From positions 124,001 through 188,000 of the forward strand of contig NZ_LMVM01000012.1 in NCBI RefSeq assembly GCF_002287175.1: a stretch of 64,000 nucleotides of DNA, read 5' to 3'. Under the pieces are notes generated by a model that saw only the letters and a program-made list of their open reading frames with translations, did not search any database and was not told where the DNA came from. Shown in pieces: positions 1-18,956 of this stretch (positions within the stretch are counted from its first letter, which is position 1; the number at the start of each line of letters is the position of its first letter). The translations under genes and the position numbers were made by a program. This stretch comes from Methanobacterium bryantii. Lineage in GTDB: Archaea; Methanobacteriota; Methanobacteria; Methanobacteriales; Methanobacteriaceae.

Positions 1-71
1 AATTTGTTTATGACTGTGGGCTTGGAGAGAAGAACAGTATGGGATTTGGAATGGTTGAATGTGTTAATTAA
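1..71 (+). CDS. cas6: Cas6 CRISPR endoribonuclease, C-terminal fragment (cut by window start)
   Basis: Only the last 22 codons are inside the window (in frame from base 3, stop TAA 69-71). They read a glycine-rich loop, CGLGEKNSMGFGMVE, which matches the C-terminal G-rich signature of Cas6 RAMP nucleases (GxGxxxxxGFG). Cas6 cuts the array transcript within each repeat to release crRNAs with an 8-nt 5' handle; in this locus the handle would be ATTGAAAT, the last 8 bases of the repeat. It lies 23 bp before cas8b, as expected for the first gene of a type I-B operon. The catalytic N-terminal part cannot be seen. Confidence 0.8.
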   Translation, partial: FVYDCGLGEKNSMGFGMVECVN

Positions 72-94
72 TAGTTTAAACATTTGGTGAAACT

Positions 95-1596
95 ATGGAA
101 ATTAAAATACCTCTTTATAATGATATCTGGATGGATAATGCTGTTGAAAATTTATATGCTTTATTGAAAGATTTTGATGATGAAATTGGCATGGATATTA
201 ACAAAGAAACATTAATGATAAATTATGAAAGTAAAGGGGAATTAAATGATCTATTAGTTAATTTAGTTGAATCTAACCTTTTTAACTTAATTGTAATCGA
301 AAAAGATAGAAAAACGGGTGAAAAAAAGGAAGTAAAAAAAGATTTTATTCTTATTCAGGAAGGCAAAAAGATTGATGGAAAAGTTGCATTTAAAGAAAAT
401 ATTTATAAAGAACCTAAGAAAGCAACATCTGAAATTCTCGATTTAATTGAAAAGGACGGTAAAAAAACTTGTGTTATGTGTGGAAAAACATTTTCTAAGC
501 CATATAAAAAATTACAACAAGCAACTTATCCTTTTGTAACAAAAATAAAGAGTTTAGGAGGAGTTAGAACATATAAAGATGGCGAATTCCATGCTTTTAG
601 AGAATATCATGATAATTTTTGTCCAAAATGTTATTTAATAGGTATACTTGAATGGTTAGATACTAGAATAATTTATAGAACGTTTATAAAAGAAAAAAAA
701 TCAGTTATATTTTTGCCATATTTTGATAATCTTAAAGATTTAATTGAATTTAAAGGCGAATATGCGCCCCTTTTAAATAAATCGGAGAGATATTCAAATA
801 TAAGAGTGAATATTAATGAAAATAAAACAGAAAGAACTCCTGAAAAGTTTAGTACACTTCTTTGTTTTTATGAAAAGTTTTTAATGGATATTGAGTCTGA
901 AAATGTTGTTGGAAAAGATTGGGCTATTATGGAGATTCCATTAGGCTCTGTGAAGAATATAAAGTTAAGAATACTAAATTTAACAGATTCTACACTTTCT
1001 GTAATAAAAGAAATGTCCGAAGAAGATATTAGAATATATGGTGAGTTAATAAATCAAATCCAATTTTACTTGAATAATCCTAAAGGTTCTTCTGTAGATT
1101 TTGAAACAACTAACAAAATTAGGGAAAAATTATCAAAATCGATATTAGTAGATGATTTTAGAAATTTTGCAAAGACATTGGTACCACGAAAAGGAGGCAA
1201 TGTTGGATTTTTAAAAGAAAATCATGCTGAATCAAGACAAAATCTTGAAACTTTAATATATGTCTGGAGGTTGAAAAAAATGGGAATATCTAAAGAGAAT
1301 TTAGGCTCAATTAAAAGCGTAGGGAACATAATAGCGAAAGTTTCCAAGAATAATTTAAGTCTTTTGTATAAACTAGATAAAACTAGGAATATTGGGGAGT
1401 TTTGGGGGGTTTTAAGAGAAATATCAAGAAAACTCATTGGACTTGACTTAAAAAAAGCTAAAGTTCGACCAATGGCTTTAGATGAACTTATACATATTTT
1501 AAAAGATAATGAAAAGCAATGGGAAGAAATCAGAGATTTATTGGTGGTTTATTCATCAATGTATTATGCAATAGGCTCAAGAGGGGGAGAAAAAGA

Positions 1597-1600
<4 letters not shown>
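95..1600 (+). CDS. cas8b: Type I-B Cascade large subunit Cas8b (Cst1-like, CXXC-CXXC)
   Basis: The 501-aa protein is likely the large subunit of the Cascade surveillance complex, involved in PAM recognition and Cas3 recruitment. The sequence shows two CXXC pairs, C126/C129 (CVMC) and C176/C179 (CPKC), which define the Cst1 CXXC-CXXC family of type I-B (TNEAP-like) systems and probably bind zinc. The rest is lysine-rich with no other motif I can name. The start follows a GGTGAAACT ribosome binding site. It overlaps cas7 by an ATGA junction, so the two are translationally coupled. Assignment rests on the CXXC pairs and on position between cas6 and cas7; the family is too divergent for residue-level calls. 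Confidence 0.85.
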
Positions 1601-2526
<926 letters not shown>

Positions 2527-2539
2527 GATAGTGAATCAA

Positions 2540-3190
<651 letters not shown>

Positions 3191-3225
3191 ATTTAATTAT
3201 TAAATTTTTTTAGGATATGGTTTAA

Positions 3226-5667
<2,442 letters not shown>

Positions 5668-5710
5668 TTTATTTACAAAGCAGTTATAATATACGTACAG
5701 GAGTTAATAT

Positions 5711-6226
5711 ATGCTCTCAGACTCCGAAAAAAACCTCCGGATAATAGGAACCCAAATTCACTACTATTTTATCTGCAAGACAAAGCTCTGGCTTTTTTCC
5801 CACCATATCCAGATGGAACAGGAATCTGATCTTGTATCCCTTGGAAAATTACTCCACGAGAAAAGCTACAAAGAGGAAAAGGAGTACACAATTGATAATT
5901 TAATTAGTATTGATTTTATTAAAAAACAGGGTTGCTTGGAACTTCATGAGGTTAAAAAGAGCCGTACGATGAAAAAATCTCATGAATACCAGCTCCTGTA
6001 TTACATGTACTACTTGAAGCAGAAAAAGGGCATTGAAAATATCAAAGGGGTGATTAACTACCCTAAAATAAGAAAGAAAGTCACTATAAATTTGGACGAG
6101 TCTAAAGAGAATGAGTTGATGGATATAATTGTAGATATTGGTAATATTTTGGATATGGAAACTCCAAAGCCTGAAAGAATGAAAATCTGCAGGAAGTGTG
6201 CATATTTTGAGTTCTGCTGGGTTTAA
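5711..6226 (+). CDS. cas4: Cas4 exonuclease with Fe-S cluster
   Basis: The 171-aa RecB-family nuclease helps Cas1-Cas2 choose and trim PAM-containing prespacers. It has the single N-terminal cysteine C22 and the C-terminal triad C160, C163, C169 (CRKCAYFEFC) that together hold a 4Fe-4S cluster. The nuclease core shows H49, D68, E80-x-K82 (EVKK) and Q94 (EYQLLYYMYYL). It begins 43 bp after cas3 behind a CAGGAG ribosome binding site. From here on codon choice is visibly less A/T-biased than in cas8b-cas3, which hints that the adaptation and effector modules have different histories. Confidence 0.94.
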   Translation: MLSDSEKNLRIIGTQIHYYFICKTKLWLFSHHIQMEQESDLVSLGKLLHEKSYKEEKEYTIDNLISIDFIKKQGCLELHEVKKSRTMKKSHEYQLLYYMYYLKQKKGIENIKGVINYPKIRKKVTINLDESKENELMDIIVDIGNILDMETPKPERMKICRKCAYFEFCWV

Positions 6227-6289
6227 AAATTTGAATATTTTATAAAAATGGATGGTTAAATCAACATCTTGTGGCGTGCGGGTGAGCCT

Positions 6290-7255
6290 ATGAAAAAGAA
6301 CTATTATTTAATGTCAGATGGGATGCTTAAAAGAAGGGAGAACACTGTATACTTTGTAAATAAAGACGGCAAAAAGCCGATTCCAATCAACAAAATTTAT
6401 TCAATTTATGCCTACGGTTCTCTAACTTTTTCTTCCCAGGCAATACACTTGCTTGCAAAAGAGGGCATACCTGTACATTTTTTTAATTATTACGGCTATT
6501 ACGATGGTAGTTTTTATCCAAGAGAAAAGCTATTGTCTGGAGATCTAATTATAAATCAGGCTCAACATTATCTGGACCATGAAAAGAGAATTTTCATTGC
6601 TAAAAAGTTTGTGGAAGGCGCTGCAAAGAACATGGAGAAAGTTCTTAAATATTACAGCCTTGAAAACAAGATAAGGAGTATACTACCTGATTTAGATGGC
6701 TGTAATATTATAACAGAAGTTATGAATGTTGAGGGAAGGATACGTGCTGATTATTACCAGAAAATGAATGAAATTCTCCCTGAAAACTTTAATTTTGATA
6801 AGAGGGTTAAGAGGCCTCCTGAAAATATGATAAATGCGCTTATAAGCTTTGGAAATTCTATGGTTTACTCAACTGCACTGTCTGAAATTTACAATACACA
6901 GCTTAACCCAACTATTTCTTATCTTCATGAGCCTTCAGAGCGGAGATTTTCTTTAGCGCTGGATTTAAGTGAGATTTTCAAGCCGATTCTTGTTGACAGG
7001 TTAATTTTTTACCTTGTAAATAAAAGAATGCTCAGTGAAGATGATTTTGAAAAAGATCTAAATTACTGCCTGTTAAACGATAAGGGGCGGAAGATTTTCA
7101 TTAAAGAATATGATGAACGGCTTAAAAAGACCATCAAACACCGAGAACTTAACAGAAAAGTCTCTTACAAGCGGCTTATAAGATTAGAATCGTATAAACT
7201 GATAAAACATCTTCTGGGGTCTAAAGAGTATAAGCCTTTTGTGATGTGGTGGTAA
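6290..7255 (+). CDS. cas1: Cas1 spacer-acquisition integrase
   Basis: The 321-aa protein is the integrase subunit of the Cas1-Cas2 complex. I chose ATG 6290 (MKKNYYLMSDG) because GGTGAG lies 5 bp upstream; an alternative TTG 21 bp earlier has no comparable site. The metal-binding catalytic residues are visible as E148 (MNVEGRIRADYY), H213 (SYLHEPSERR) and E228 (LDLSEIFKP), with D225 nearby. The N-terminal beta domain and C-terminal helical domain have normal lengths for type I-B Cas1. It is followed 22 bp later by cas2. Confidence 0.96.
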   Translation: MKKNYYLMSDGMLKRRENTVYFVNKDGKKPIPINKIYSIYAYGSLTFSSQAIHLLAKEGIPVHFFNYYGYYDGSFYPREKLLSGDLIINQAQHYLDHEKRIFIAKKFVEGAAKNMEKVLKYYSLENKIRSILPDLDGCNIITEVMNVEGRIRADYYQKMNEILPENFNFDKRVKRPPENMINALISFGNSMVYSTALSEIYNTQLNPTISYLHEPSERRFSLALDLSEIFKPILVDRLIFYLVNKRMLSEDDFEKDLNYCLLNDKGRKIFIKEYDERLKKTIKHRELNRKVSYKRLIRLESYKLIKHLLGSKEYKPFVMWW

Positions 7256-7277
7256 CAGTTTTGGTGATGTGATCTAA

Positions 7278-7541
7278 ATGTATGTGATAATTGTATATGA
7301 TATTAAGGTAGAACGTGTCAATAAAGTCAAAGGGTTCCTTCGAAAACACCTCTACTGGATTCAAAATTCTGTTTTTGAGGGAGAAGTTACCAAAAGCGAA
7401 CTTGAAGAAATAAAAACAGGTTTGCTTGATATTATAAACAAAAATGAGGATTCTGTGATAATATACCGGTTCAGAACAGATGATGCTTTCACCAGAAAAG
7501 TTTTAGGTGTTGAAAAAGCACCTATAGATGGAATACTTTGA
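7278..7541 (+). CDS. cas2: Cas2 spacer-acquisition subunit
   Basis: The 87-aa ferredoxin-fold protein dimerises at the centre of the Cas1-Cas2 integrase. The first strand MYVIIVYDIK carries the conserved aspartate D8, followed by the typical VNKVKGFLRKHLYWIQNSVFEGEVT pattern and a later VIIYRF strand. It is the last cas gene before the leader and array. The start is preceded by TTGGTGATGTGATCTAA. Size and motif are standard. Confidence 0.95.
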   Translation: MYVIIVYDIKVERVNKVKGFLRKHLYWIQNSVFEGEVTKSELEEIKTGLLDIINKNEDSVIIYRFRTDDAFTRKVLGVEKAPIDGIL

Positions 7542-13091
<5,550 letters not shown>

Positions 13092-13099
13092 CAACATGT

Positions 13100-13231
13100 A
13101 TGTGGGTTTTTAGCCAGAACCAAACTCTAAACAAAGTAATTGTGGGCATTGCTGCAGGATTGCTGATGTTGACAATATTTCAGTCTGCTTTTTCAAGAAC
13201 CCGCAAGTGGAAAGAATTTAAAATTAATTAA
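13100..13231 (+). CDS. Possible 43-aa membrane peptide or gene remnant just after the array
   Basis: This small frame starts with ATG 9 bp after the last degenerate repeat and reads MWVFSQNQTLNK, then one hydrophobic segment VIVGIAAGLLMLTIFQSAF, then a basic tail RTRKWKEFKIN and stop. The positive-inside tail after one helix looks like the end of a membrane protein. I see no ribosome binding site, so it may be the 3' remnant of a larger gene displaced by array growth rather than a real gene. I do not recognise a family. Confidence 0.3.
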   Translation: MWVFSQNQTLNKVIVGIAAGLLMLTIFQSAFSRTRKWKEFKIN

Positions 13232-13462
13232 GTCCTGTGAACTGTTTTTGCATATTTTTTTTACTGAGGAGATATTGGCGTAAAATTAACATGGCCAGAT
13301 AAAATCAAAATAATCATTGATAATACAAAATGAGTATATACTGCAATCAACGTTTTAAAATGAGTTATACGTGAAAAATAGTATAGTTTAACCTTTTAAA
13401 GGATATAAGCTTAAAATTTGTCATTGGTTGCATTATCCTTTTAACATTAGGTTAGAAAATTA

Positions 13463-13475
13463 AGGTATAAAAACT
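13463..13475 (+). promoter_or_regulatory. TATA box of mtd
   Basis: GGTATAAAAACTT is a good archaeal TATA element. It predicts a start near 13495 and a 5' leader of roughly 45 nt ending in the ribosome binding site GGTGAT at 13532-13537, four bases before the mtd ATG at 13541. Confidence 0.65.
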
Positions 13476-13540
13476 TAGTCATCAAAATTAAATCAAAAAA
13501 TACTTATTATATTATTTAAATAGCTACAGCCGGTGATATA

Positions 13541-14371
13541 ATGGTTGTAAAAATAGGAATCATTAAATGTGGTAACATAGGTACCTCTCCAGTACTTGAT
13601 TTATTACTCGATGAGAGGGCAGACAGACCAAATATAGATACTTGTGTAGTCGGTTCTGGAGCTAAGATGAACCCAGACGAAATTGAAAAAGCTGTACCAT
13701 TAATGCTTGAAATGGAAAGGGATTTCGTTATATTCATAAGCCCAAACCCTGGTGCACCAGGCCCTGCTAAAGCAAGAGAATTATTATCTGCAGCAGACGT
13801 ACCTGCAATCATAATTGGTGACGCTCCTGGACTCAGAGCTAAAGATGAAATGAACGAACAGGGATTAGGTTACATCATAGTTAAAGCAGACCCAATGATC
13901 GGTGCAAGAAGAGAATTCCTCGACCCAACCGAAATGGCTTCATTCAACTCCGATGTTATAAAAGTATTAGCACTTACCGGAGCATACAGAGTTGTCCAGA
14001 ACACAATCGACGAAGTAGTAGCTACCGTTGAAGCTGGAAACGAAATAGAACTCCCAAAAGTTGTTATAACAAGAGACAAAGCTGTAGAAGCTGCTGCATT
14101 TGCTAGCCCATACGCAAAAGCAAAAGCAATGGCTGCTTACGAAATAGCAACCAAAGTAGCTGATATCGACGTAGAAGGTTGTTTCATGACCAAAGGTGCT
14201 GAAAACTACATACCAATCGTTGCATCTGCTCACGAAATGCTTAAAGTCGCAGCTGACTTAGCTACACAAGCAAGAGAAATTGAAAAAGCTAACGACACCG
14301 TCGTAAGAACTCCTCACGGTGGAAAAGGCGAAACTCTCGCTAAATGTTGCTTAATGGAAAAACCAGAATAA
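13541..14371 (+). CDS. mtd: F420-dependent methylenetetrahydromethanopterin dehydrogenase
   Basis: The 276-aa cytosolic enzyme reduces methenyl-H4MPT to methylene-H4MPT with F420H2, a core step of hydrogenotrophic methanogenesis. The N-terminus MVVKIGIIKCGNIGTSPVLDLLLDE and the segments NPGAPGPAKARELL and RTPHGGKGETLAKCCLMEKPE are diagnostic for Mtd, and the length is normal for the family. Codon use is strikingly optimised (many GCA, AAA, ATC and TAC codons) compared with its neighbours, as expected for a highly expressed gene. It has its own promoter and a hairpin terminator, so it is probably monocistronic. Confidence 0.97.
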   Translation: MVVKIGIIKCGNIGTSPVLDLLLDERADRPNIDTCVVGSGAKMNPDEIEKAVPLMLEMERDFVIFISPNPGAPGPAKARELLSAADVPAIIIGDAPGLRAKDEMNEQGLGYIIVKADPMIGARREFLDPTEMASFNSDVIKVLALTGAYRVVQNTIDEVVATVEAGNEIELPKVVITRDKAVEAAAFASPYAKAKAMAAYEIATKVADIDVEGCFMTKGAENYIPIVASAHEMLKVAADLATQAREIEKANDTVVRTPHGGKGETLAKCCLMEKPE

Positions 14372-14376
14372 ATGAG

Positions 14377-14425
14377 TCTATAAGTGGTCTTCGGACTGCT
14401 TAATTTTTTCTGTTTTTAGGTTACT
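14377..14425 (+). terminator. Probable terminator of mtd
   Basis: AGTGGTC-TTCG-GACTGCT can pair as a 7-bp stem with two G-U pairs closed by a TTCG tetraloop. It is followed by TAATTTTTTCTGTTTTT. It starts just after the mtd stop and before the convergent gene ending at 14487. Confidence 0.6.
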
Positions 14426-14486
14426 TGTTTTAAATTCGATACTGTTGAACTATTTTACGGATATTAAACCCATTTTGTACAGCTAC

Positions 14487-15095
14487 TCATATTATTTTTA
14501 GATAAAATATGTATATAATAGGTATAAACAAAAATACAGTGCTGCTTAGGTATGGATTTATAAAAGATAGTGCAATTGCCGCTAGTGCGATTAACGGTGT
14601 GAATAAATTGCTTTTTTTAATGGGTTTATCATATGGAATGGCTTTTTCAGCTATATAACCTCTTTTGACAGCATAATTCCAGTTGATATAAAATAATAAT
14701 CCAATGGTGAATATATTCAGATCAAAGAAAATCTGCGAAAATTCATATTGCCCAAAACTGCTTACCAGCGACGTACTGAAGGGTACCAATGCGATAAACA
14801 TTAGCCATATTATATTAATCCATAAGATAGCACTATTTACACGTTTAATTACAAAAAATACATGGTGATTCATCCAGAAGATAGCAAGAAGGATGAAACT
14901 AATGAAATAAATCAGTATCTTAGGTAGTAATGATATAATATAAATCTGGAAATCAGCTGTGGAATGGAACTCTGCAGAAGGTATTTCAATACTTAAAACG
15001 AGCAGTGTCATTGCAATTGCAAATATTCCATCTACAAGAGTTTCTAATCTGTCCTTTGGAATTGTAATGTTAATTTTAGATCTTTTTAAAGCCAT
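14487..15095 (-). CDS. TMEM175-like (DUF1211) potassium channel family membrane protein
   Basis: The 202-aa protein has about six hydrophobic helices. The first helix carries the family signature region RLETLVDGIFAIAMTLLVL (residues 16-34; the usual FSD is LVD here), which lines the pore in TMEM175-type channels. I prefer ATG 15095 (MALKRSKINI) because GATGATT, resembling the GGTGATC ribosome binding site, lies just upstream; the frame can extend three codons further. It converges on mtd and is divergent from the TetR pair, so regulation by those is possible. Ion selectivity cannot be told from sequence. Confidence 0.8.
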   Translation of the reverse strand: MALKRSKINITIPKDRLETLVDGIFAIAMTLLVLSIEIPSAEFHSTADFQIYIISLLPKILIYFISFILLAIFWMNHHVFFVIKRVNSAILWINIIWLMFIALVPFSTSLVSSFGQYEFSQIFFDLNIFTIGLLFYINWNYAVKRGYIAEKAIPYDKPIKKSNLFTPLIALAAIALSFINPYLSSTVFLFIPIIYIFYLKII

Positions 15096-15337
15096 TAAAA
15101 TCATCTATACTTGTAATGAATATTATTTTATATTTCATACTTCCTATATTCTAGGTTTAAAATAGCACAATGTAATTCTATTTTTTAGTTATATTGAAAA
15201 GTTTTCAGTCCATGATAAATTTCTCAAACTATTTGACAGTCAAATAACAAAACTATTAAATAATAACTTATGCAAATATAATAAGTAAGATAGGACTTCC
15301 TTTCAGTTAATAAAACAATCTTAGAGGGTATTACTCC

Positions 15338-15886
15338 ATGACTGATAAGACCGAGCAGAAAATTTTAGGTGCTGCCTTAAAAATATTCTCGGAAGAAGGA
15401 TTCAAAGGTGCTACTACTAGAGTTATAGCACAGGAATCTGGATTCAGCGAGCTAACTTTATTTCGAAAATTTGAAACCAAGGAAAATCTTTTTAACTCTG
15501 TTTTAATTAAAAATAGAGGAGATATACTGGAAGAATTGGATTCAATGCTGGTTGATAAGGGATTTGAAGATAATAAATGGTTTTTAGAGACCTTAATAAA
15601 AAATTTAGCTGCATTAACTGAAAATAACTTTGAATTTGTACATATTCTAGTTTATAGTAAACGTCAAATTGCAGGAGATATATTGATGGAGATTATAAGC
15701 CATATCAGCCAGTACATAGAAAGAGTTTCTCCAGAGAAGTATACTGACTCTCAGGTGTTTGCTTTAAACATTTTTTCATTTGTATACTTCGTTGTTTTTG
15801 ATAAAAACCGGCGTAACTTTTTTGATTGTGATAAAGCAATTAATGAGTTTATAGATCACTCTGTAAAGTGTTGTAATATAAGTTGA
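15338..15886 (+). CDS. TetR-family transcriptional regulator (paralog 1)
   Basis: The 182-aa protein has an N-terminal TetR helix-turn-helix: EQKILGAALKIFSEEGFKGATTRVIA followed by the recognition helix region SELTLFRKFETKENLF. The C-terminal helical ligand domain is unassigned. It starts behind GAGGGTATTACTCC. It is a clear paralog of the next gene (same spacing through the DNA-binding domain, different C-terminal domain), pointing to a tandem duplication. The target may be the divergent TMEM175-like gene 240 bp away, which is an inference from position only. Confidence 0.88.
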   Translation: MTDKTEQKILGAALKIFSEEGFKGATTRVIAQESGFSELTLFRKFETKENLFNSVLIKNRGDILEELDSMLVDKGFEDNKWFLETLIKNLAALTENNFEFVHILVYSKRQIAGDILMEIISHISQYIERVSPEKYTDSQVFALNIFSFVYFVVFDKNRRNFFDCDKAINEFIDHSVKCCNIS

Positions 15887-16104
15887 ATTTTATTATTTAT
15901 TTCACTTTAAATAGTGGTTTTAAATTACGTTAAATATTAGTTAGTACTTGCAAATATTGTAATATATTATTTACTGGAGGTAACAACTTTATATTTTAAA
16001 ATTAACCAAGCAAAATCTTTAAATAAAGATTTAAACAGATATACTAGATAATATGATGGTTTTTTTTAATCAAATAATTGGAATGGATTATACAGTGGTT
16101 ATTT

Positions 16105-16650
16105 ATGACGGGTGAAACTGAACAAAAAATTTTAGAGGCTGCTCTAAATTTATTTGCAGAAAAGGGTTATACTGGGGCTACTACCAGAGTTATAGCAGAA
16201 GAAGCAGGTGTTAGTGAATTAACACTATTTAGAAAATTTAAAACTAAAAAAAATCTTTTTGACACGATTATATCTCAAAATCTTGAAAAAATGAAAAAAG
16301 ACCTTCAATCAATACTTATAAACAAAAAATTTAATAGCAATGGTGAATTTTTAGAAACTTTCATCAGAAATTACGTAGAATCAGTTGAAGAAAATTTTGA
16401 AGTATTCTTTTTAGTTATTAACGATGGCACGGGGGAATTTGAACAATCTCTGTCTGAATTTTTCAGGGAATCTGCAGAATATATTGAAAAAAATATTGGA
16501 AACAGCAACATAGATCCAGAGGCATTTGCTCTTACAATAGCTGGATTTACCTACATTATTTGCATTGAAAAACATAAAGGGCGCACTATATTCAATCAAG
16601 AGGAAGTAATAGAGAATTTTATAAATAATTCTGTTAAGTGTGTTCAATAA
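16105..16650 (+). CDS. TetR-family transcriptional regulator (paralog 2)
   Basis: The 181-aa protein begins MTGETEQKILEAALNLFAEKGYTGATTRVIAEEAG and carries the same SELTLFRKF recognition region as its upstream neighbour. ATG 16105 is chosen because TetR proteins start close to the first helix; the open frame extends nine codons upstream without a good ribosome binding site. The effector domain differs from paralog 1, so the two may sense different ligands. The 218-bp gap between them is A/T-rich, with no other gene, and likely holds a separate promoter. Confidence 0.88.
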   Translation: MTGETEQKILEAALNLFAEKGYTGATTRVIAEEAGVSELTLFRKFKTKKNLFDTIISQNLEKMKKDLQSILINKKFNSNGEFLETFIRNYVESVEENFEVFFLVINDGTGEFEQSLSEFFRESAEYIEKNIGNSNIDPEAFALTIAGFTYIICIEKHKGRTIFNQEEVIENFINNSVKCVQ

Positions 16651-16858
16651 TCAATATTTCCTTTTTTTTATCTAAACCTTTAATGCTGTAGTCATAATAT
16701 GGGGATTACTATTTTTTAATATTAAAAATGCATTAACTTTTATTTTTTTTAGCCTATTTTATTATTTAATCATTTCAAATACAGTTAAATAATCAGATTA
16801 ATAAATAATACATGTATAATCTTATCTAAATATATTTTTCAAGATAAATGGTGAATTC

Positions 16859-18067
16859 ATGATAGAAAAGCTGATTGAAAGATTTTTTGAGGCTGCAAGC
16901 ATGCAGCGATGGAATGACCATATACGGCCAGTTGAATTAACAGAACTTGATAAACAGGCACATAAAATGGTGATAGCGTATGTCATCGCTAAGATTGAAG
17001 AAGATAGGAAAGGTAAAGGCCATGTTAACTGGCTAAATCTTATAGAAAGCTTTATTTTTGAGTTCCTTTACAGGTTAGTTTTAACAGATATCAAGCCTCC
17101 AGTTTTTCATAGAATGATGGCAGAAAGGCGTCAAGAATTAAATAATCATGTTTTAACTGAGCTTAAAGAAGATTTTGACTTTTTAAATGATGAAAAATTC
17201 AAACATAAATTTGAAAGTTATTTTATGCAGGATGAAAATACCCTTGAGAGGAGAATACTCCGTGCTGCACATTATCTGGCTACAAACTGGGAATTTAAGA
17301 TAATATATCACTCAGCTCCTTTTATTTATGGAATAGAAAAGACAAAGGAGAATATAGAAAATCAAATTGAAGATCACTATGATTTAATCGGTGTTCAAAA
17401 AATTCTGCTTGGGAAGAAATCATATGGATTTGTGGACCTCTGCGGTCAGCTGCGTTTCCAAAAAAGGTGGGCGCATTCCCCTCGAGTACCAGAAACTTCA
17501 GTTCTGGGGCATATGCTGATAGTAGCCATAACTACTTATTTATGCACCATTAAAATGGAAAATGAACCATGTGAAAGGAGAGTTTATAATAATTTCTTTG
17601 CAGGTTTATTCCATGATTTGCCTGAGGTATCTACAAGGGATATCATTTCCCCAATAAAAAGCGCCGCAGGATTAGAAGATATAATCAAAGACTACGAAAA
17701 TGAGCGCATGAAAGAAGAAGTACTCCCTTTACTTCCTAAAACATGGCACGACGAGATGAAATACTTTACTGAAGATGAATTTGAAAATAAGATTAAAAAA
17801 GAAGGCGTACCTCAAAAAGGAATTAAATTTAAGGAAATGAATAAAAAGTACAATAGAAATGAATATTCTCCAATTGATGGAGAATTAATAAGGGCATGTG
17901 ATAAACTTGCTGCATTTATTGAGACTAATCTATCTATAGAATATGGAATAACTTCCAGATATCTTGAAGAAGGTAGAGAAAATATCTTTGATGCCTATAG
18001 AACTAAGGTAATTTCTGGAACAGATTTCGGCAGGATATTCAATTATTTTTATAAGAAAAAATGGTAA
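16859..18067 (+). CDS. HD-domain phosphohydrolase family protein
   Basis: The 402-aa soluble protein has an HD metal site: H218 (SVLGHMLIVA), H252-D253 (GLFHDLPEV) and D348 (RACDKLAAF), in the order H...HD...D expected of HD hydrolases of the YfbR/5'-nucleotidase-like type. The first 200 residues (RRILRAAHYLATNWEFKIIY) form a helical domain I cannot name. The start follows GGTGAATTC. Substrate unknown; nucleotides are the family precedent. It has no operon partner, with 208 bp and 223 bp of gene-free DNA on either side. Confidence 0.8.
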   Translation: MIEKLIERFFEAASMQRWNDHIRPVELTELDKQAHKMVIAYVIAKIEEDRKGKGHVNWLNLIESFIFEFLYRLVLTDIKPPVFHRMMAERRQELNNHVLTELKEDFDFLNDEKFKHKFESYFMQDENTLERRILRAAHYLATNWEFKIIYHSAPFIYGIEKTKENIENQIEDHYDLIGVQKILLGKKSYGFVDLCGQLRFQKRWAHSPRVPETSVLGHMLIVAITTYLCTIKMENEPCERRVYNNFFAGLFHDLPEVSTRDIISPIKSAAGLEDIIKDYENERMKEEVLPLLPKTWHDEMKYFTEDEFENKIKKEGVPQKGIKFKEMNKKYNRNEYSPIDGELIRACDKLAAFIETNLSIEYGITSRYLEEGRENIFDAYRTKVISGTDFGRIFNYFYKKKW

Positions 18068-18290
18068 TCTTAATTAGAACAGGTAATTTCGCTGCTACTA
18101 ATTTGATTATCTTTTAATTCTATTCAAATTTTTATATATTTTTAAAAGTATCATTCAAGTTAATTTAATTTCAAGATCCTTCAATTAGTTGAATTTTTTC
18201 ATGTTTTAAATTCTAAGACTATTTGTTAAAATTTTATCGTTGATTAAATAGAAAAGATCCAGCTTTAACTTACAATAAATAATATGGAAA

Positions 18291-18893
18291 TTATTTTTTA
18301 TATTTGTAAATTAAGTAAGCTAAAGCTCCTACTATGCATATTACTACAATTATATCCAGTATGTGGAAATATCCTTTAATTATGCTCCAGTGAGGGCCTA
18401 ATTGAACTCCGATATAACCTAAAACAAAGGTCCAGGGCAGTGATCCTAAAAAAGTATAGATTGTAAACTTTTTGAGGTCCATTCTGGTTATTCCTGCAGG
18501 TAGTGATATAAAAGTCCGGATTATAGGTAACATACGACTTATAAGAACTGCCTCATGCCCATATCTTTCAAACCATGCATCTGCTAAATCCAGTTTACTG
18601 GAATTGATGAGTATATACTTCCCATACTTTTCCAGAAAAGGCCTTCCTCCTTTAAATCCAACAAAATAAGCGATTAAGGCACCTAAAAGATTTCCTAAAG
18701 CCCCTACAATGCCTATGCCTAGAAGGGTCATTTTCCCTTCTGATACTGCAAACCCTGCAAAGGGCATTATCACTTCACTTGGAAGGGGAATACATGCACT
18801 TTCGAGGGTCATTCCAATGAAAATCCCCCAGTAACCTAAATGGCCTATTATATCAATTGTAAAATTACTTACAAATTCAATTATACTTATCAT
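18291..18893 (-). CDS. DedA-family membrane protein
   Basis: The 200-aa integral membrane protein shows the DedA (SNARE-associated/VTT) pattern: ESACIPLPSEVIMPFAGF near residues 30-47, a central NLLGALIAYFVGFKGGRPFLEKYGKY segment, and the conserved FERYGHEAVLISRMLPIIRTFISLPAG motif at about residues 108-135. DedA proteins act as lipid scramblases or flippases, including recycling of polyprenyl phosphate carriers. That fits its position 63 bp downstream of uppP on the same strand. Start behind GGAG. Confidence 0.92.
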   Translation of the reverse strand: MISIIEFVSNFTIDIIGHLGYWGIFIGMTLESACIPLPSEVIMPFAGFAVSEGKMTLLGIGIVGALGNLLGALIAYFVGFKGGRPFLEKYGKYILINSSKLDLADAWFERYGHEAVLISRMLPIIRTFISLPAGITRMDLKKFTIYTFLGSLPWTFVLGYIGVQLGPHWSIIKGYFHILDIIVVICIVGALAYLIYKYKK

Positions 18894-18956
18894 GAAATTT
18901 TTTTCTCCATTATAATACCTATTGTTTCTATATTAAAAAATTTAGTAAATAAAATT

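Larger units (their letters stand above)
13092..13540. other. Region between CRISPR array and mtd
   Basis: Apart from the possible 43-aa frame at 13100-13231, I see no gene here. It contains T-rich runs around 13244-13262 and the mtd promoter and leader at its right end. Confidence 0.6.

Noticed and set aside
1519..1596. N-terminal extension of cas7 (MGRNQRFIGG...)
   Set aside because: It overlaps cas8b heavily and is not Cas7-like; ATG 1597 has a strong ribosome binding site and Cas7 N-terminus.
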